Assembly: GCA_028293365.1 (NCBI GenBank)
Contig: JAQGOX010000843.1
Location: forward strand, 1-6,953
Origin: Verrucomicrobiales bacterium
Lineage (GTDB): Bacteria > Verrucomicrobiota > Verrucomicrobiia > Limisphaerales > SXQI01
Length of the DNA stretch: 6,953 nucleotides
Direction of reading: 5' to 3'
Each line of letters starts with the position of its first letter. The stretch's first letter is position 1. The notes under the pieces are model-generated. The model was not told where the DNA came from. It searched no databases and was given only the letters and a program-made list of their open reading frames with translations. Positions 1-6,222 of this stretch are shown here, one piece after another. A program made the translations under genes and the position numbers.

Positions 1-1
1 C

Positions 2-268
2 TTCGGCTCTGCCCCAATCCTGATCGACCGGCTTCAGGCTCTGGGCTCGAAGACAACCAATATCTACGATCCGAAGCTGATCTGGACCACTGATTACAAT
101 GGCAAGAAAGTGCTTACGGCCGTCCACCGCAACCCCAGCGGTGCACCTGAGGGAGGAAACTTTACGTTCGAGGATGGACACGTGGATTGGTACCCGGGCC
201 GCCGGGTTTCGCTGGGCTCAGATTACGGCGGATGGCAGATCTTTTTCAAAATACCAATCGCCAATTGA
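2..268 (+). CDS. Pseudopilin-like protein (prepilin-type, DUF1559/H-X9-DG style), C-terminal part only
   Basis: The gene is cut by the left edge; 88 codons and a TGA stop are visible. The reading frame runs from base 2 and includes 'GGNFTFEDGHVDWYPGR' followed by 'GGWQIFFKIPIAN'. An [F/L]xDGHV motif preceded by a Gly/Asn-rich turn is the usual C-terminal hallmark of the prepilin-type proteins abundant in Verrucomicrobia and Planctomycetes. Those proteins carry a cleavable N-terminal methylation helix and resemble type II secretion pseudopilins; their N-terminus would lie outside this window. In the classic H-X9-DG motif nine residues separate His from Asp-Gly; here 15 do, so this would be a variant. 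Cellular role is not known for most such proteins; surface or periplasmic location is inferred from the family. The family call is by motif only. An imperfect hairpin begins 15 bases after the stop. Confidence 0.6.
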   Translation, partial: FGSAPILIDRLQALGSKTTNIYDPKLIWTTDYNGKKVLTAVHRNPSGAPEGGNFTFEDGHVDWYPGRRVSLGSDYGGWQIFFKIPIAN

Positions 269-283
269 GTTTTTAACCCAAGA

Positions 284-310
284 GTAATTTCGCCGGGCGC
301 GCAAAATTAC
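284..310. terminator. Imperfect inverted repeat, candidate transcription terminator
   Basis: Arms 284-293 (GTAATTTCGC) and 301-310 (GCAAAATTAC) pair at nine of ten positions, with a C/A mismatch at 291/303 and a 7-base loop. The repeat starts 15 bases after the pseudopilin stop, where a terminator would be expected. No clean T-run follows; the next bases are 'ccctggctttgttt'. The stem is also AT-rich, so as an intrinsic terminator it is weak. It could instead be a protein-binding dyad. Confidence 0.35.
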
Positions 311-349
311 CCCTGGCTTTGTTTCGGAACCTCTTTGGGTTTCACCGGC

Positions 350-371
350 TTTATCAATCGTCATTGATAAA
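350..371. promoter_or_regulatory. Perfect 9-bp dyad, candidate operator or RNA hairpin
   Basis: TTTATCAAT (350-358) and ATTGATAAA (363-371) are exact reverse complements separated by CGTC. The site lies about 210 bases upstream of the sigma-fusion gene, in non-coding sequence. Perfect AT-rich dyads with a short spacer often bind dimeric helix-turn-helix regulators. The half-sites are in the opposite order to the FNR consensus TTGAT-N4-ATCAA, so this is not an FNR box. No T-run follows on either strand, which argues against a terminator. Function is inferred only. Confidence 0.4.
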
Positions 372-404
372 CTCCGAATGTCTCCAATGGTCCGTCCATG
401 ATAA

Positions 405-578
405 AGTCGGTCGCGCGTACCGGCAGCCGCGGGTCACGTTACCTACATTGGAGGTGGCTATGGAAACTCGTCGGGCAAATTGTTTGAGAGGCAAAATAAT
501 TCCTCGCTGGAAACCGCTTCCAAGGATCAACAGCCCAAACTCGAAGTGGCGGATTTCTACTTCGGCGGCCATTAATAG
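405..578 (+). pseudogene. Protein-like open stretch without a start, possible gene remnant
   Basis: Between the TAA at 402-404 and the double stop TAA TAG at 573-578, one frame is open for 56 codons. From 432 on it has a natural-looking composition: 'GHVTYIGGGYGNSSGKLF', and at the end 'KLEVADFYFGGH'. The frame has no ATG and no plausible GTG or TTG with a ribosome site. Two stops (TGA, TAA) lie directly before it. A decayed gene, or a C-terminal fragment whose upstream part has been lost or shifted out of frame, is possible. I do not recognise the family. The same bases read in another frame give the Arg-rich ORF at 460-582, so at most one of the two readings is real. Confidence 0.3.
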
Positions 579-582
579 GTGA
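460..582 (+). CDS. Possible 40-codon leader ORF abutting the sigma-fusion start
   Basis: ATG at 460 is preceded by GGAGG (450-454), five bases away, one of the best ribosome-site matches in the window. The ORF encodes 40 residues starting METRRANCLRGKIIP and ends in TGA at 580-582, immediately before the ATG at 583 of the sigma fusion. That arrangement would allow translational coupling. Against it, the product is unusually rich in Arg, Pro and Ser and looks like an out-of-frame translation. The GGAGG also falls inside the Gly-Gly-Gly-Tyr codons of the alternative frame (405-578). I recognise no family. This is a low-confidence entry, listed because of the start signal and the exact abutment. 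Confidence 0.2.
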   Translation: METRRANCLRGKIIPRWKPLPRINSPNSKWRISTSAAINR

Positions 583-2298
583 ATGACCGTGATTGAAGAT
601 CTAGACTTGTTGCGGCGATACGTCGCGGAGGAATCCGATGAAGCGTTCTCAGCGCTCGCTTCCAGGTACCTCGATCTGGTCTATTCCGCTGCCCTTCGGC
701 AGGTGCGCGACCCACAGGTCGCCCAGGAAGTGGTCCAGACTGTTTTCGTTTTGCTATTCAAAAAAGCCAAATCATTGCCCAAGACAGTCATCCTGAGCGG
801 CTGGCTCTATCGTGCAACGGGTTACGTCGCGTCCGATGCATTGCGATCCGAAAATCGCCGCCGGAGGCGGGAAACCATTGCTATGCAACCGCTCTATGAA
901 ACGAAGTCGCCGACACTTTGGGAAGAGATCGAGCCAATCCTGGACCCGGCGATGGCAGAATTGGGAGAAAAAGACCGGAACCTGATCCTGCTGCGTTTCT
1001 TCGAGGAGAAAAGTTTAAAAGAATTGGGCGCAATTCTCGGCATCAGCGACGACGCCGCCCAAAAGAAAGTAGCGCGTGCCCTGGGGAAACTGCGGGAAAT
1101 CCTCTCTCACCGGGGCGCAACCGTTTCCTCCACCAGCCTGGCGGGCGCGCTCGCCGCCTTCGCCTGCGGTTCCGCGCCGCCTACCCTGGCAGCATCGATT
1201 GCGACGATAACGTCCGCCTCCACTGCCGCCGTCGGCCTAACATTTCTAACCAATACAGCTCTCAATTTTATGAACATGACCAAACTAAATTTAACATGCG
1301 CGGCTCTGATAATTCTCGCCGCCGTCTCGGCGCCTATTGTGACCCAGCATCGGGCGCTCGCCCGGGAGCGTGGGGAAAATGCCAGTCTGCGCGCGGACAT
1401 CCAGTTACTTGAAGCGCGGCCGGCTCTAAATACACCGAACGCCATCGACCCCGAATTGGAGCGGTTGCGAAGCCTGGCGGCAGAGGTGCCCCGGCTGCGC
1501 GGCCAGGTCGCGATGCTGTTGCGGGAAAAAGCGCAGGTCGCACAGCCGGAAGGCCTCGGTGAGGACACGGGTCCAAAAGACCCGATGGCGAGACAGACCG
1601 CTGCAGATAACCTGGTCAAAGAAGGCAAGTTCGCCGAGGCACTGAAGAATTATCTTTGGTGTTACGATGAAGGGACCAAACATTCTCCTTCTTATAGTGG
1701 CGTGCGCGACAGTTTCCTTTTAATGCAAATCGCAAGCCTGGCCGCCAAATATCCTCCCGCGCGAGAGGCATTGATTTCCCGGCGCGAGGCGGTTGAAACT
1801 TCGCTCCTCGCCAATACTCCAGGAAATCCGTTGGCATCATTCTCCCTGGTGCAACTAAACCAGTACCTCGGCGAACCTGATCGCACGCTCTCTCTGTTCG
1901 ATCAACTTCCCGCAAAAAGTCCCGCTCGCGGGCAATTGGTGAGTTATGCGATGGAACAGTTCAATAACGCCAGCCGGTATCAGGACATCGTCGATTCAGC
2001 GCGCCCCGAAGCAGCGTTCGACCAAGCCATCGCCATGGCCAAATTAGTACCGGTGACGGAGGATGACAAAAGTTCACAAGCCAGAGCGGATATCCTGCGT
2101 CGAAACGCGGTTAACGCTGGAGGGCGGGCGTTGGAAGCCCTGGCCGCAGTCGGTCAAACCGAGCGCGCCAATGCCCTGACGGATAAAATCCTGAAATTCG
2201 ATAAAACTCCTGAAACAAAGGGAGAGCTTCTCAAGCACGCGACGCGCGCGGGCAACGCCGCAGTAGCAACTTACATTCAAAGCCCGAAGCAGGATTGA
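583..2298 (+). CDS. ECF-type sigma factor fused to a membrane segment, coiled coil and TPR-like C-terminal domain
   Basis: This is a 571-residue protein with an RNA polymerase sigma-70 (ECF-like) module at its N-terminus. Region 2 spans about 20-90: 'AFSALASRYLDLVYSAALRQ', the tract 'AQEVVQTVFVLLFKKA', and 'GWLYRATGYVASDALRSE' followed by an Arg run. Region 4 spans about 125-175, with 'ELGEKDRNLILLRFFEEKS' and the helix-turn-helix 'ELGAILGISDDAAQKKVARA'. A linker rich in Ala, Ser and Thr follows (about 180-230), then a hydrophobic segment likely to span the membrane (about 235-253). Next come heptad-like coiled-coil stretches (about 257-280 and 290-317) and a helical, TPR-like region from about 335 to the end ('AADNLVKEGKFAEALKNY'). 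Stand-alone ECF sigmas are about 180-200 residues, so roughly two thirds of the protein is extra. Membrane-anchored sigma fusions of this form are frequent in Verrucomicrobia, and a built-in regulatory domain is inferred. The start is uncertain: AGGTGA (577-582) touches the ATG at 583 but lies six bases before a GTG at 589, which may be the real start. Confidence 0.85.
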   Translation: MTVIEDLDLLRRYVAEESDEAFSALASRYLDLVYSAALRQVRDPQVAQEVVQTVFVLLFKKAKSLPKTVILSGWLYRATGYVASDALRSENRRRRRETIAMQPLYETKSPTLWEEIEPILDPAMAELGEKDRNLILLRFFEEKSLKELGAILGISDDAAQKKVARALGKLREILSHRGATVSSTSLAGALAAFACGSAPPTLAASIATITSASTAAVGLTFLTNTALNFMNMTKLNLTCAALIILAAVSAPIVTQHRALARERGENASLRADIQLLEARPALNTPNAIDPELERLRSLAAEVPRLRGQVAMLLREKAQVAQPEGLGEDTGPKDPMARQTAADNLVKEGKFAEALKNYLWCYDEGTKHSPSYSGVRDSFLLMQIASLAAKYPPAREALISRREAVETSLLANTPGNPLASFSLVQLNQYLGEPDRTLSLFDQLPAKSPARGQLVSYAMEQFNNASRYQDIVDSARPEAAFDQAIAMAKLVPVTEDDKSSQARADILRRNAVNAGGRALEALAAVGQTERANALTDKILKFDKTPETKGELLKHATRAGNAAVATYIQSPKQD

Positions 2299-2303
2299 GA
2301 ACT

Positions 2304-2411
2304 AGCGTCCGCTTGATTTTGGCTGGTGCACAGGATTACGAAATCATCCGCGTACCGAATCATTTCCCGTCCCTGTACCACCAACAGATGGTCCAACTTA
2401 TTAACCACACC
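2304..2411 (-). pseudogene. Fragment of a group II intron-type reverse transcriptase (YADD region)
   Basis: On the minus strand this stretch reads as a short piece of a bacterial group II intron reverse transcriptase. Segment 'LDHLLVVQGREMIRYADDFV' (from 2396) is followed by 'ILCTSQNQADA'. Intron-encoded proteins have the same order: a [N/P]-LDHL helix, about ten residues, then RYADDFV with the two metal-binding aspartates (YADD at 2354-2343) and a C-x-S tail. Just upstream the reading is 'ERGVVNK', which could be the remains of the conserved QGGVVSPLLAN loop with about ten codons lost. No other reverse-transcriptase blocks, maturase domain or intron RNA were noticed around it. The fragment sits between the sigma-fusion stop and parB, so it is a decayed relic with no expected function. 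The open frame continues antisense into both neighbours, but that is by chance. Confidence 0.72.
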
Positions 2412-2428
2412 CCTTTCGCTCTGCATAT

Positions 2429-2455
2429 TTGACAACCAGAAGTGCGTGTTACACT
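2429..2455 (+). promoter_or_regulatory. Candidate sigma-70-type promoter for parB, near-leaderless
   Basis: A perfect -35 hexamer TTGACA lies at 2429-2434. An extended -10 (TG-T-TACACT, 2447-2455) follows with a 15-base spacer, shorter than the usual 17, and the hexamer matches TATAAT at four of six positions. Transcription would start near 2462, leaving almost no leader before the parB ATG at 2464. No Shine-Dalgarno sequence precedes that ATG, which agrees with a leaderless message. The promoter would also serve the kinase and def genes downstream. Confidence 0.45.
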
Positions 2456-2463
2456 CTCGTCCG

Positions 2464-3390
2464 ATGGCCAAACCAGCATTGGGACGAGGGTTGGGAGCGC
2501 TGCTCGGAGGTTCTTCTCCGGGCGCGAAATCTCTCCCCGTACCACAAAAACCGAGTTCGCAGCCTGCAGCGCCACCCGATACGCGCGAGCGGGTGGAGCG
2601 GATTCCCCTTGCCCGGATCAAGCCGTGCTCGTTCCAGCCGCGCAAAGATTTTTCGGATGAATCGATCCGGGAACTCGCCGAATCGATCCGGGAACAGGGT
2701 GTGGTTCAGCCGCTGATCGTCCGAGCCAAGGGAGAGGATTATGAGCTCATCGCCGGGGAACGGCGCTGGCGAGCTGCACAATTGTTGAATCTGACAGAAG
2801 TTCCAGCGCTGGTTCGAGTCGCCGATGATCGGACCGTTTTGGAACTGGCGCTCATTGAAAACCTGCAACGCGAAAACCTCAATGCGATTGAAGAAGCACT
2901 GGGCTATTCGCAGTTGATCGAACAGTTCGACCTCACCCAGGAACAGGTTTCCGTGAAGGTCGGTAAAAGCCGCGTTACTGTGGCGAATGCTCTGCGTCTG
3001 CTGAAGCTTCCGCCCCAAATTCGGGATTATTTACGGACAGGCCTGATATCGGTAGGCCACGCAAAGGTGCTCCTCAGCCTGGAGAGCGCCGAACAACAGG
3101 AACTGGCGGCACTTAAAATAATTAAAGATGCGTTGAGCGTGCGCGCTACGGAAGCGCTCGTCGAACATCTGCAGAATGCGTCGAGTTCAACCACCACCCG
3201 CGCTAACGGGAGTCATTCAAAGGCTGTAACTGATGTGCATGTCGCCGATATGCAGAACAAATTGATCGAACGGCTGGGTACCAAGGTCGCATTACGTTGC
3301 AAAAACGGAAAAGGAGCGATTGAGATCAAGTTTTTCAACCTCGATGAATTGCAACGAGTACTCGATTTACTCGGTGTTAGTTCTGAATAA
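2464..3390 (+). CDS. parB: Chromosome-partitioning protein ParB (Spo0J family)
   Basis: ParB is a CTP-dependent DNA clamp that loads at parS sites near the origin and works with the ATPase ParA to segregate chromosomes; it also recruits SMC. This copy has 308 residues, normal for the family. The first residues 'MAKPALGRGLGALLGG' are the conserved ParA-interacting N-terminal box and fix the start at 2464; an upstream GTG at 2326 would add an unrelated extension. The CTP-binding/parS-loading domain runs from about 43 to 140, with GERRWRAA (98-105) and ENLQREN (132-138). A helix-turn-helix follows (about 156-183, 'GKSRVTVANALRLLKLP'). After a Ser/Thr-rich linker (about 238-255) comes a dimerisation domain (about 257-305). 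ParB genes usually follow parA; none lies upstream here. The kinase gene starts two bases after the stop, so they are probably one operon. No parS site was found in the window. Confidence 0.95.
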   Translation: MAKPALGRGLGALLGGSSPGAKSLPVPQKPSSQPAAPPDTRERVERIPLARIKPCSFQPRKDFSDESIRELAESIREQGVVQPLIVRAKGEDYELIAGERRWRAAQLLNLTEVPALVRVADDRTVLELALIENLQRENLNAIEEALGYSQLIEQFDLTQEQVSVKVGKSRVTVANALRLLKLPPQIRDYLRTGLISVGHAKVLLSLESAEQQELAALKIIKDALSVRATEALVEHLQNASSSTTTRANGSHSKAVTDVHVADMQNKLIERLGTKVALRCKNGKGAIEIKFFNLDELQRVLDLLGVSSE

Positions 3391-3392
3391 CC

Positions 3393-4511
3393 ATGAATTC
3401 GCCTGAGTTTCGTCACAATTGCGCCCAAAAACTGGAAGCAAACGTCAGCCGCCTTCAACAAATGACTTCATTTGTTGGATTCGATGGATTCGTCGATGAA
3501 ATTGTTCAGGCGGTCGATAAACGTGAAAGCGCGCTGAGTTATCAGCGCCTGCCGGTCATTTCAGATTTTTCCGATCGCATCGCGGCCGCCTCCGGTCGAA
3601 GCACGAATATCGAATTGGTAAACCAGTTGATAAAGCTCGGTGGGAACGGACCAATCATGGCAAATGCTCTTGCGGCACTTGGTTTGAAGGTCAATTACCT
3701 GGGAGCGCTCGGTTACCCGCAGCTTCATCCAGTGTTCCGAGGATTTTCGCAGTCGGCCGATGTTTTTTCGATCGCAGAACCAGGTCATACGGACGCAGTG
3801 GAGTTTGAAGATGGCAAGGTGATGCTGGTGAAAAGCGTCTCACTCAACGAAATCACATGGCCGAACATTAAAGAACGCTTCGGAGCGGAACGGTTTGGTG
3901 CTCTATTCGGGAATTGCGACCTGGTCGCGTTTGTCAATTGGACCATGATTCCGTTTATGAGCGATATCTGGCAGTCGCTCATCGATGAACTGTGCCCGCA
4001 TTTGGAAGGTCCGCGCCGCACGATATTTTTCGACCTTGCCGATCCGGAGAAACGACCGCTGGAAGATATCTCGCGAGCGCTGGCCCTGATGCTGAAATTT
4101 CAAGAGCACTTCGATGTGATTCTCGGTCTCAATGAAAAGGAGGCCTGCGAAATCGGGGTAGTGCTCGGTTTGAAGGAGCGACCATCCACTGTGGATGGTT
4201 TATGCGAGCTGGCACTGGAAATCCAGGCGCGTGTTCCGGTAGAGACGCTTGTAGTTCACCCTGTCACCTATGCGTTGGCTGTCACCGACGCCACAGTGTC
4301 AGTCATTGAAGGGCCGAAGGTCCGGAAGCCGCTAATCACCACAGGAGCTGGAGACCATTTCAATTCTGGCTTTTGCCTGGGTAAATTACTCGGGCTTACT
4401 GATTCGGAATCGCTTCTGACCGGTGTCACGACGAGCGGCTTTTATGTAGGCAACGCAAAGACGCCCGGCATTCCAGACCTTTCCCGAATGATGCAACATT
4501 GGCCTGTCTGA
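3393..4511 (+). CDS. PfkB-family (ribokinase-like) carbohydrate or nucleoside kinase
   Basis: A 372-residue cytoplasmic kinase of the PfkB/ribokinase fold, which transfers phosphate from ATP to a sugar, nucleoside or related alcohol. The N-terminal strand 'FVGFDGFVDEI' (27-37) begins the fold. 'GGNGPIMANALAALGLKV' (83-100) matches the first PfkB signature that frames the substrate pocket. NEKE (247-250) fits the NxxE motif for Mg2+ and phosphate. 'TTGAGDHFNSGF' (316-327) is the second signature, with the GAGD anion hole and catalytic base Asp321. All key motifs are intact, so it should be active. The substrate cannot be told from sequence; family members phosphorylate ribose, fructose, adenosine and others. 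The ATG lies two bases after the parB stop and lacks an evident ribosome site, suggesting translation coupled to parB. def follows 14 bases downstream. Confidence 0.88.
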   Translation: MNSPEFRHNCAQKLEANVSRLQQMTSFVGFDGFVDEIVQAVDKRESALSYQRLPVISDFSDRIAAASGRSTNIELVNQLIKLGGNGPIMANALAALGLKVNYLGALGYPQLHPVFRGFSQSADVFSIAEPGHTDAVEFEDGKVMLVKSVSLNEITWPNIKERFGAERFGALFGNCDLVAFVNWTMIPFMSDIWQSLIDELCPHLEGPRRTIFFDLADPEKRPLEDISRALALMLKFQEHFDVILGLNEKEACEIGVVLGLKERPSTVDGLCELALEIQARVPVETLVVHPVTYALAVTDATVSVIEGPKVRKPLITTGAGDHFNSGFCLGKLLGLTDSESLLTGVTTSGFYVGNAKTPGIPDLSRMMQHWPV

Positions 4512-4525
4512 TTCCCGTTATAAAA

Positions 4526-5113
4526 ATGAGTTTGAATGTGGTTAAATATGGAGAGCCGGTACTGCGCCAAAAAGGGGCGCGTATCGAACAGATAACCCCG
4601 GAGATCAAAGAGTTCATCGATCAAATGCTTGATACTATGTATAAGGCGCGAGGGTTGGGACTGGCGTCCCAACAGGTCGGCCGGGCACTGCAATTGACGG
4701 TGATCGATATTCGGGAAGCAACTGGAAGGCCATCCACCCTGGAGATTGACGGCAAAGAATCCGACCCTGCCGGATTCATGCCCCTGGTGCTGATCAATCC
4801 CGAGATAAAGCCGGTGGGAGAACCGATTCCAGGCCCGGAAGGGTGCCTTAGTTTTCCTGAGGTATATTGCGATATTACCCGGCCCGAATCAATCGACGTC
4901 AAAGCACGGAATGAGAACTGGCACTTGCTTTCGTTCCGGTGCGGCGGGTTGCTCGCGCGCGCGATCCAGCATGAATATGATCATTTGCAGGGCATTCTCT
5001 TCATCGATCGAATGACCCGGGAGCAGAAAATGGAATTCCGGCCTGAATTGGACTTGATCCAGGCGGAAACGAAAGCTGCTTTGGCAGGCAAGAAACCGAA
5101 AAAAAATAGCTGA
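4526..5113 (+). CDS. def: Peptide deformylase
   Basis: This enzyme removes the formyl group from the N-terminal methionine of new proteins, using a bound divalent metal (usually Fe2+), as peptides leave the ribosome. All three family motifs are present in the 195-residue product: GLGLASQQ (43-50, motif 1), EGCLS (105-109, metal ligand Cys107) and HEYDH (149-153, ligands His149 and His153, general base Glu150). The start at 4526 gives 'MSLNVVKYGEPVLRQKG', the usual N-terminus of the family. An upstream TTG at 4499 overlaps the kinase and adds nine unrelated residues. A loop of about 20 residues (63-83) between strands is somewhat long, and the C-terminus is Lys-rich. def is often next to fmt (formyltransferase); here it follows the kinase and ends the cluster, 31 bases before the convergent modC stop. 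Confidence 0.95.
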   Translation: MSLNVVKYGEPVLRQKGARIEQITPEIKEFIDQMLDTMYKARGLGLASQQVGRALQLTVIDIREATGRPSTLEIDGKESDPAGFMPLVLINPEIKPVGEPIPGPEGCLSFPEVYCDITRPESIDVKARNENWHLLSFRCGGLLARAIQHEYDHLQGILFIDRMTREQKMEFRPELDLIQAETKAALAGKKPKKNS

Positions 5114-5144
5114 TCGGTTCCAGAGTTCTAATCCATTGGGCGAT

Positions 5145-6221
5145 TTAACGCGCTATCAAGTGGATATCAGGGGCTTTGACCAGCGCCATGACCTGGTCGC
5201 CCTCTTTTAATTGCATTTCCGCGCAGGCATGTTTCGTCAGAAGCGCAGTCAGCGGGAAACCGCAATTCAGTTCGACGCGCATTAAGGGACCTTCGCGATT
5301 CACCTCCCGAACTCTAGCTGGCAAATGATTTCGAGCGCTGTTGGGACGATCCGATCCTTTGACTAAGATGACATCCTCGGCGCGGATGCAAACATAAACA
5401 TCCCGTGTCCCGACAGGAATGCTATCAGCCAAAGCCATTACGTTGCTGGAACCGACGGAAACAATCGCAAGCTCCTCCGAGATGTTTGTTATGCGGCCGG
5501 CCTGGACTGTTTCAACGGTCAAAAGGCCGGCCACGGCGAGGTTTGCCGGATGATTGAACACTTCCTGGACGGAACCAGTTTGCACGACTTTTCCGCCCGT
5601 CAGAACCACCATTTCATCGGCAAGCGAAATCGCTTCGAAACGATCGTGGGTCACGTAAAGCATAGGCAGACGGAACTCGTCCCGGATGCGCGCCAGGTAA
5701 GGAATGATACGGGTCTTCAGCTTTAGATCGAGGCTTGCGAGCGGTTCGTCGAGCAACAGAAGTTTCGGCGATGCGAGCAACGCACGTGCCAGTGCTACAC
5801 GTTGTTTTTCGCCACCGGAGAGGTCGGTGACATTTCGCTTCACGAGGGTCTGGATTTCCAGAAGATCGACGACGCGGTCGTAGGTAAAGAGCTCGTCCCG
5901 GTTCGATTTCTCATTAAATCCAAACAAAAGATTCTGACGAACCGATAGGTGCGGAAAAAGCGCCAAGTCCTGAGGGACATAACCAACGCCACGCTGGAAT
6001 GCCGGGACGACATGACCTTTAGGGAGGTCAGTTAGCACCCGATCTTCGAGTTGGATGAATGCGGATTCGGCGAGGCGCAGACCAGCGACCAAATCCAGCA
6101 GCGAGGTCTTGCCCGCTCCGGAAGGACCAAAGATCGCCGTGATGCGGCCGCGCAGTTCGAGATCCACTTCGAGCGTAAACGAAGCCAAGGCCAGAGAAAT
6201 GTTCTTGAGGATCAGACCCAT
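5145..6221 (-). CDS. modC: Molybdate ABC transporter ATP-binding protein ModC
   Basis: ATPase subunit of the ModABC importer, a cytoplasmic dimer that drives oxyanion uptake through ModB. The 358-residue product has every ABC element: Walker A GPSGAGKT (32-39), Q-loop GYVPQD (80-85), signature LSGGEKQR (134-141), Walker B LLLLDEP (154-160), D-loop SLD, and switch His192 in YVTHD. After about 225 comes a regulatory part including a TOBE/Mop-like oxyanion domain at about 295-358. Length and order match ModC (E. coli ModC is about 350 residues). The start at 6221 gives 'MGLILKNISLALASF', one base after the modB stop. An AAGGA-like ribosome site sits about nine bases upstream. The ATG at 6293 would extend deep into modB and is rejected. 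Sulfate-type CysA is a less likely alternative; the modB/modA context favours molybdate. Confidence 0.9.
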   Translation of the reverse strand: MGLILKNISLALASFTLEVDLELRGRITAIFGPSGAGKTSLLDLVAGLRLAESAFIQLEDRVLTDLPKGHVVPAFQRGVGYVPQDLALFPHLSVRQNLLFGFNEKSNRDELFTYDRVVDLLEIQTLVKRNVTDLSGGEKQRVALARALLASPKLLLLDEPLASLDLKLKTRIIPYLARIRDEFRLPMLYVTHDRFEAISLADEMVVLTGGKVVQTGSVQEVFNHPANLAVAGLLTVETVQAGRITNISEELAIVSVGSSNVMALADSIPVGTRDVYVCIRAEDVILVKGSDRPNSARNHLPARVREVNREGPLMRVELNCGFPLTALLTKHACAEMQLKEGDQVMALVKAPDIHLIAR

Positions 6222-6222
6222 T

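Noticed and set aside
179..184. CACGTG core that could belong to a parS site
   Set aside because: The flanks do not match the parS consensus TGTTTCACGTGAAACA, and the site lies in the pseudopilin coding sequence.
918..1628. Long alternative frames (164 and 173 codons) inside the sigma fusion
   Set aside because: Both overlap a well-supported gene, are rich in Arg, Pro and Ser, and show no family motif; they are shadow frames of GC-rich coding sequence.
2326..2463. GTG-initiated N-terminal extension of ParB
   Set aside because: The extension translates the antisense of the reverse-transcriptase relic; the conserved ParB N-terminus starts at 2464.
2659..2695. Direct repeat of 16 bases (GAATCGATCCGGGAAC) at 2659-2674 and 2680-2695
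   Set aside because: It encodes the repeated ESIRE in the conserved ParB segment ESIRELAESIREQG, so protein constraint explains it.
2449..3018. 189-codon minus-strand frame opposite parB
   Set aside because: It is antisense to strongly conserved parB codons and shows no recognisable domain.
5114..5144. Possible bidirectional terminator between def and modC
   Set aside because: The 31-base convergent gap contains no convincing stem or T-run.
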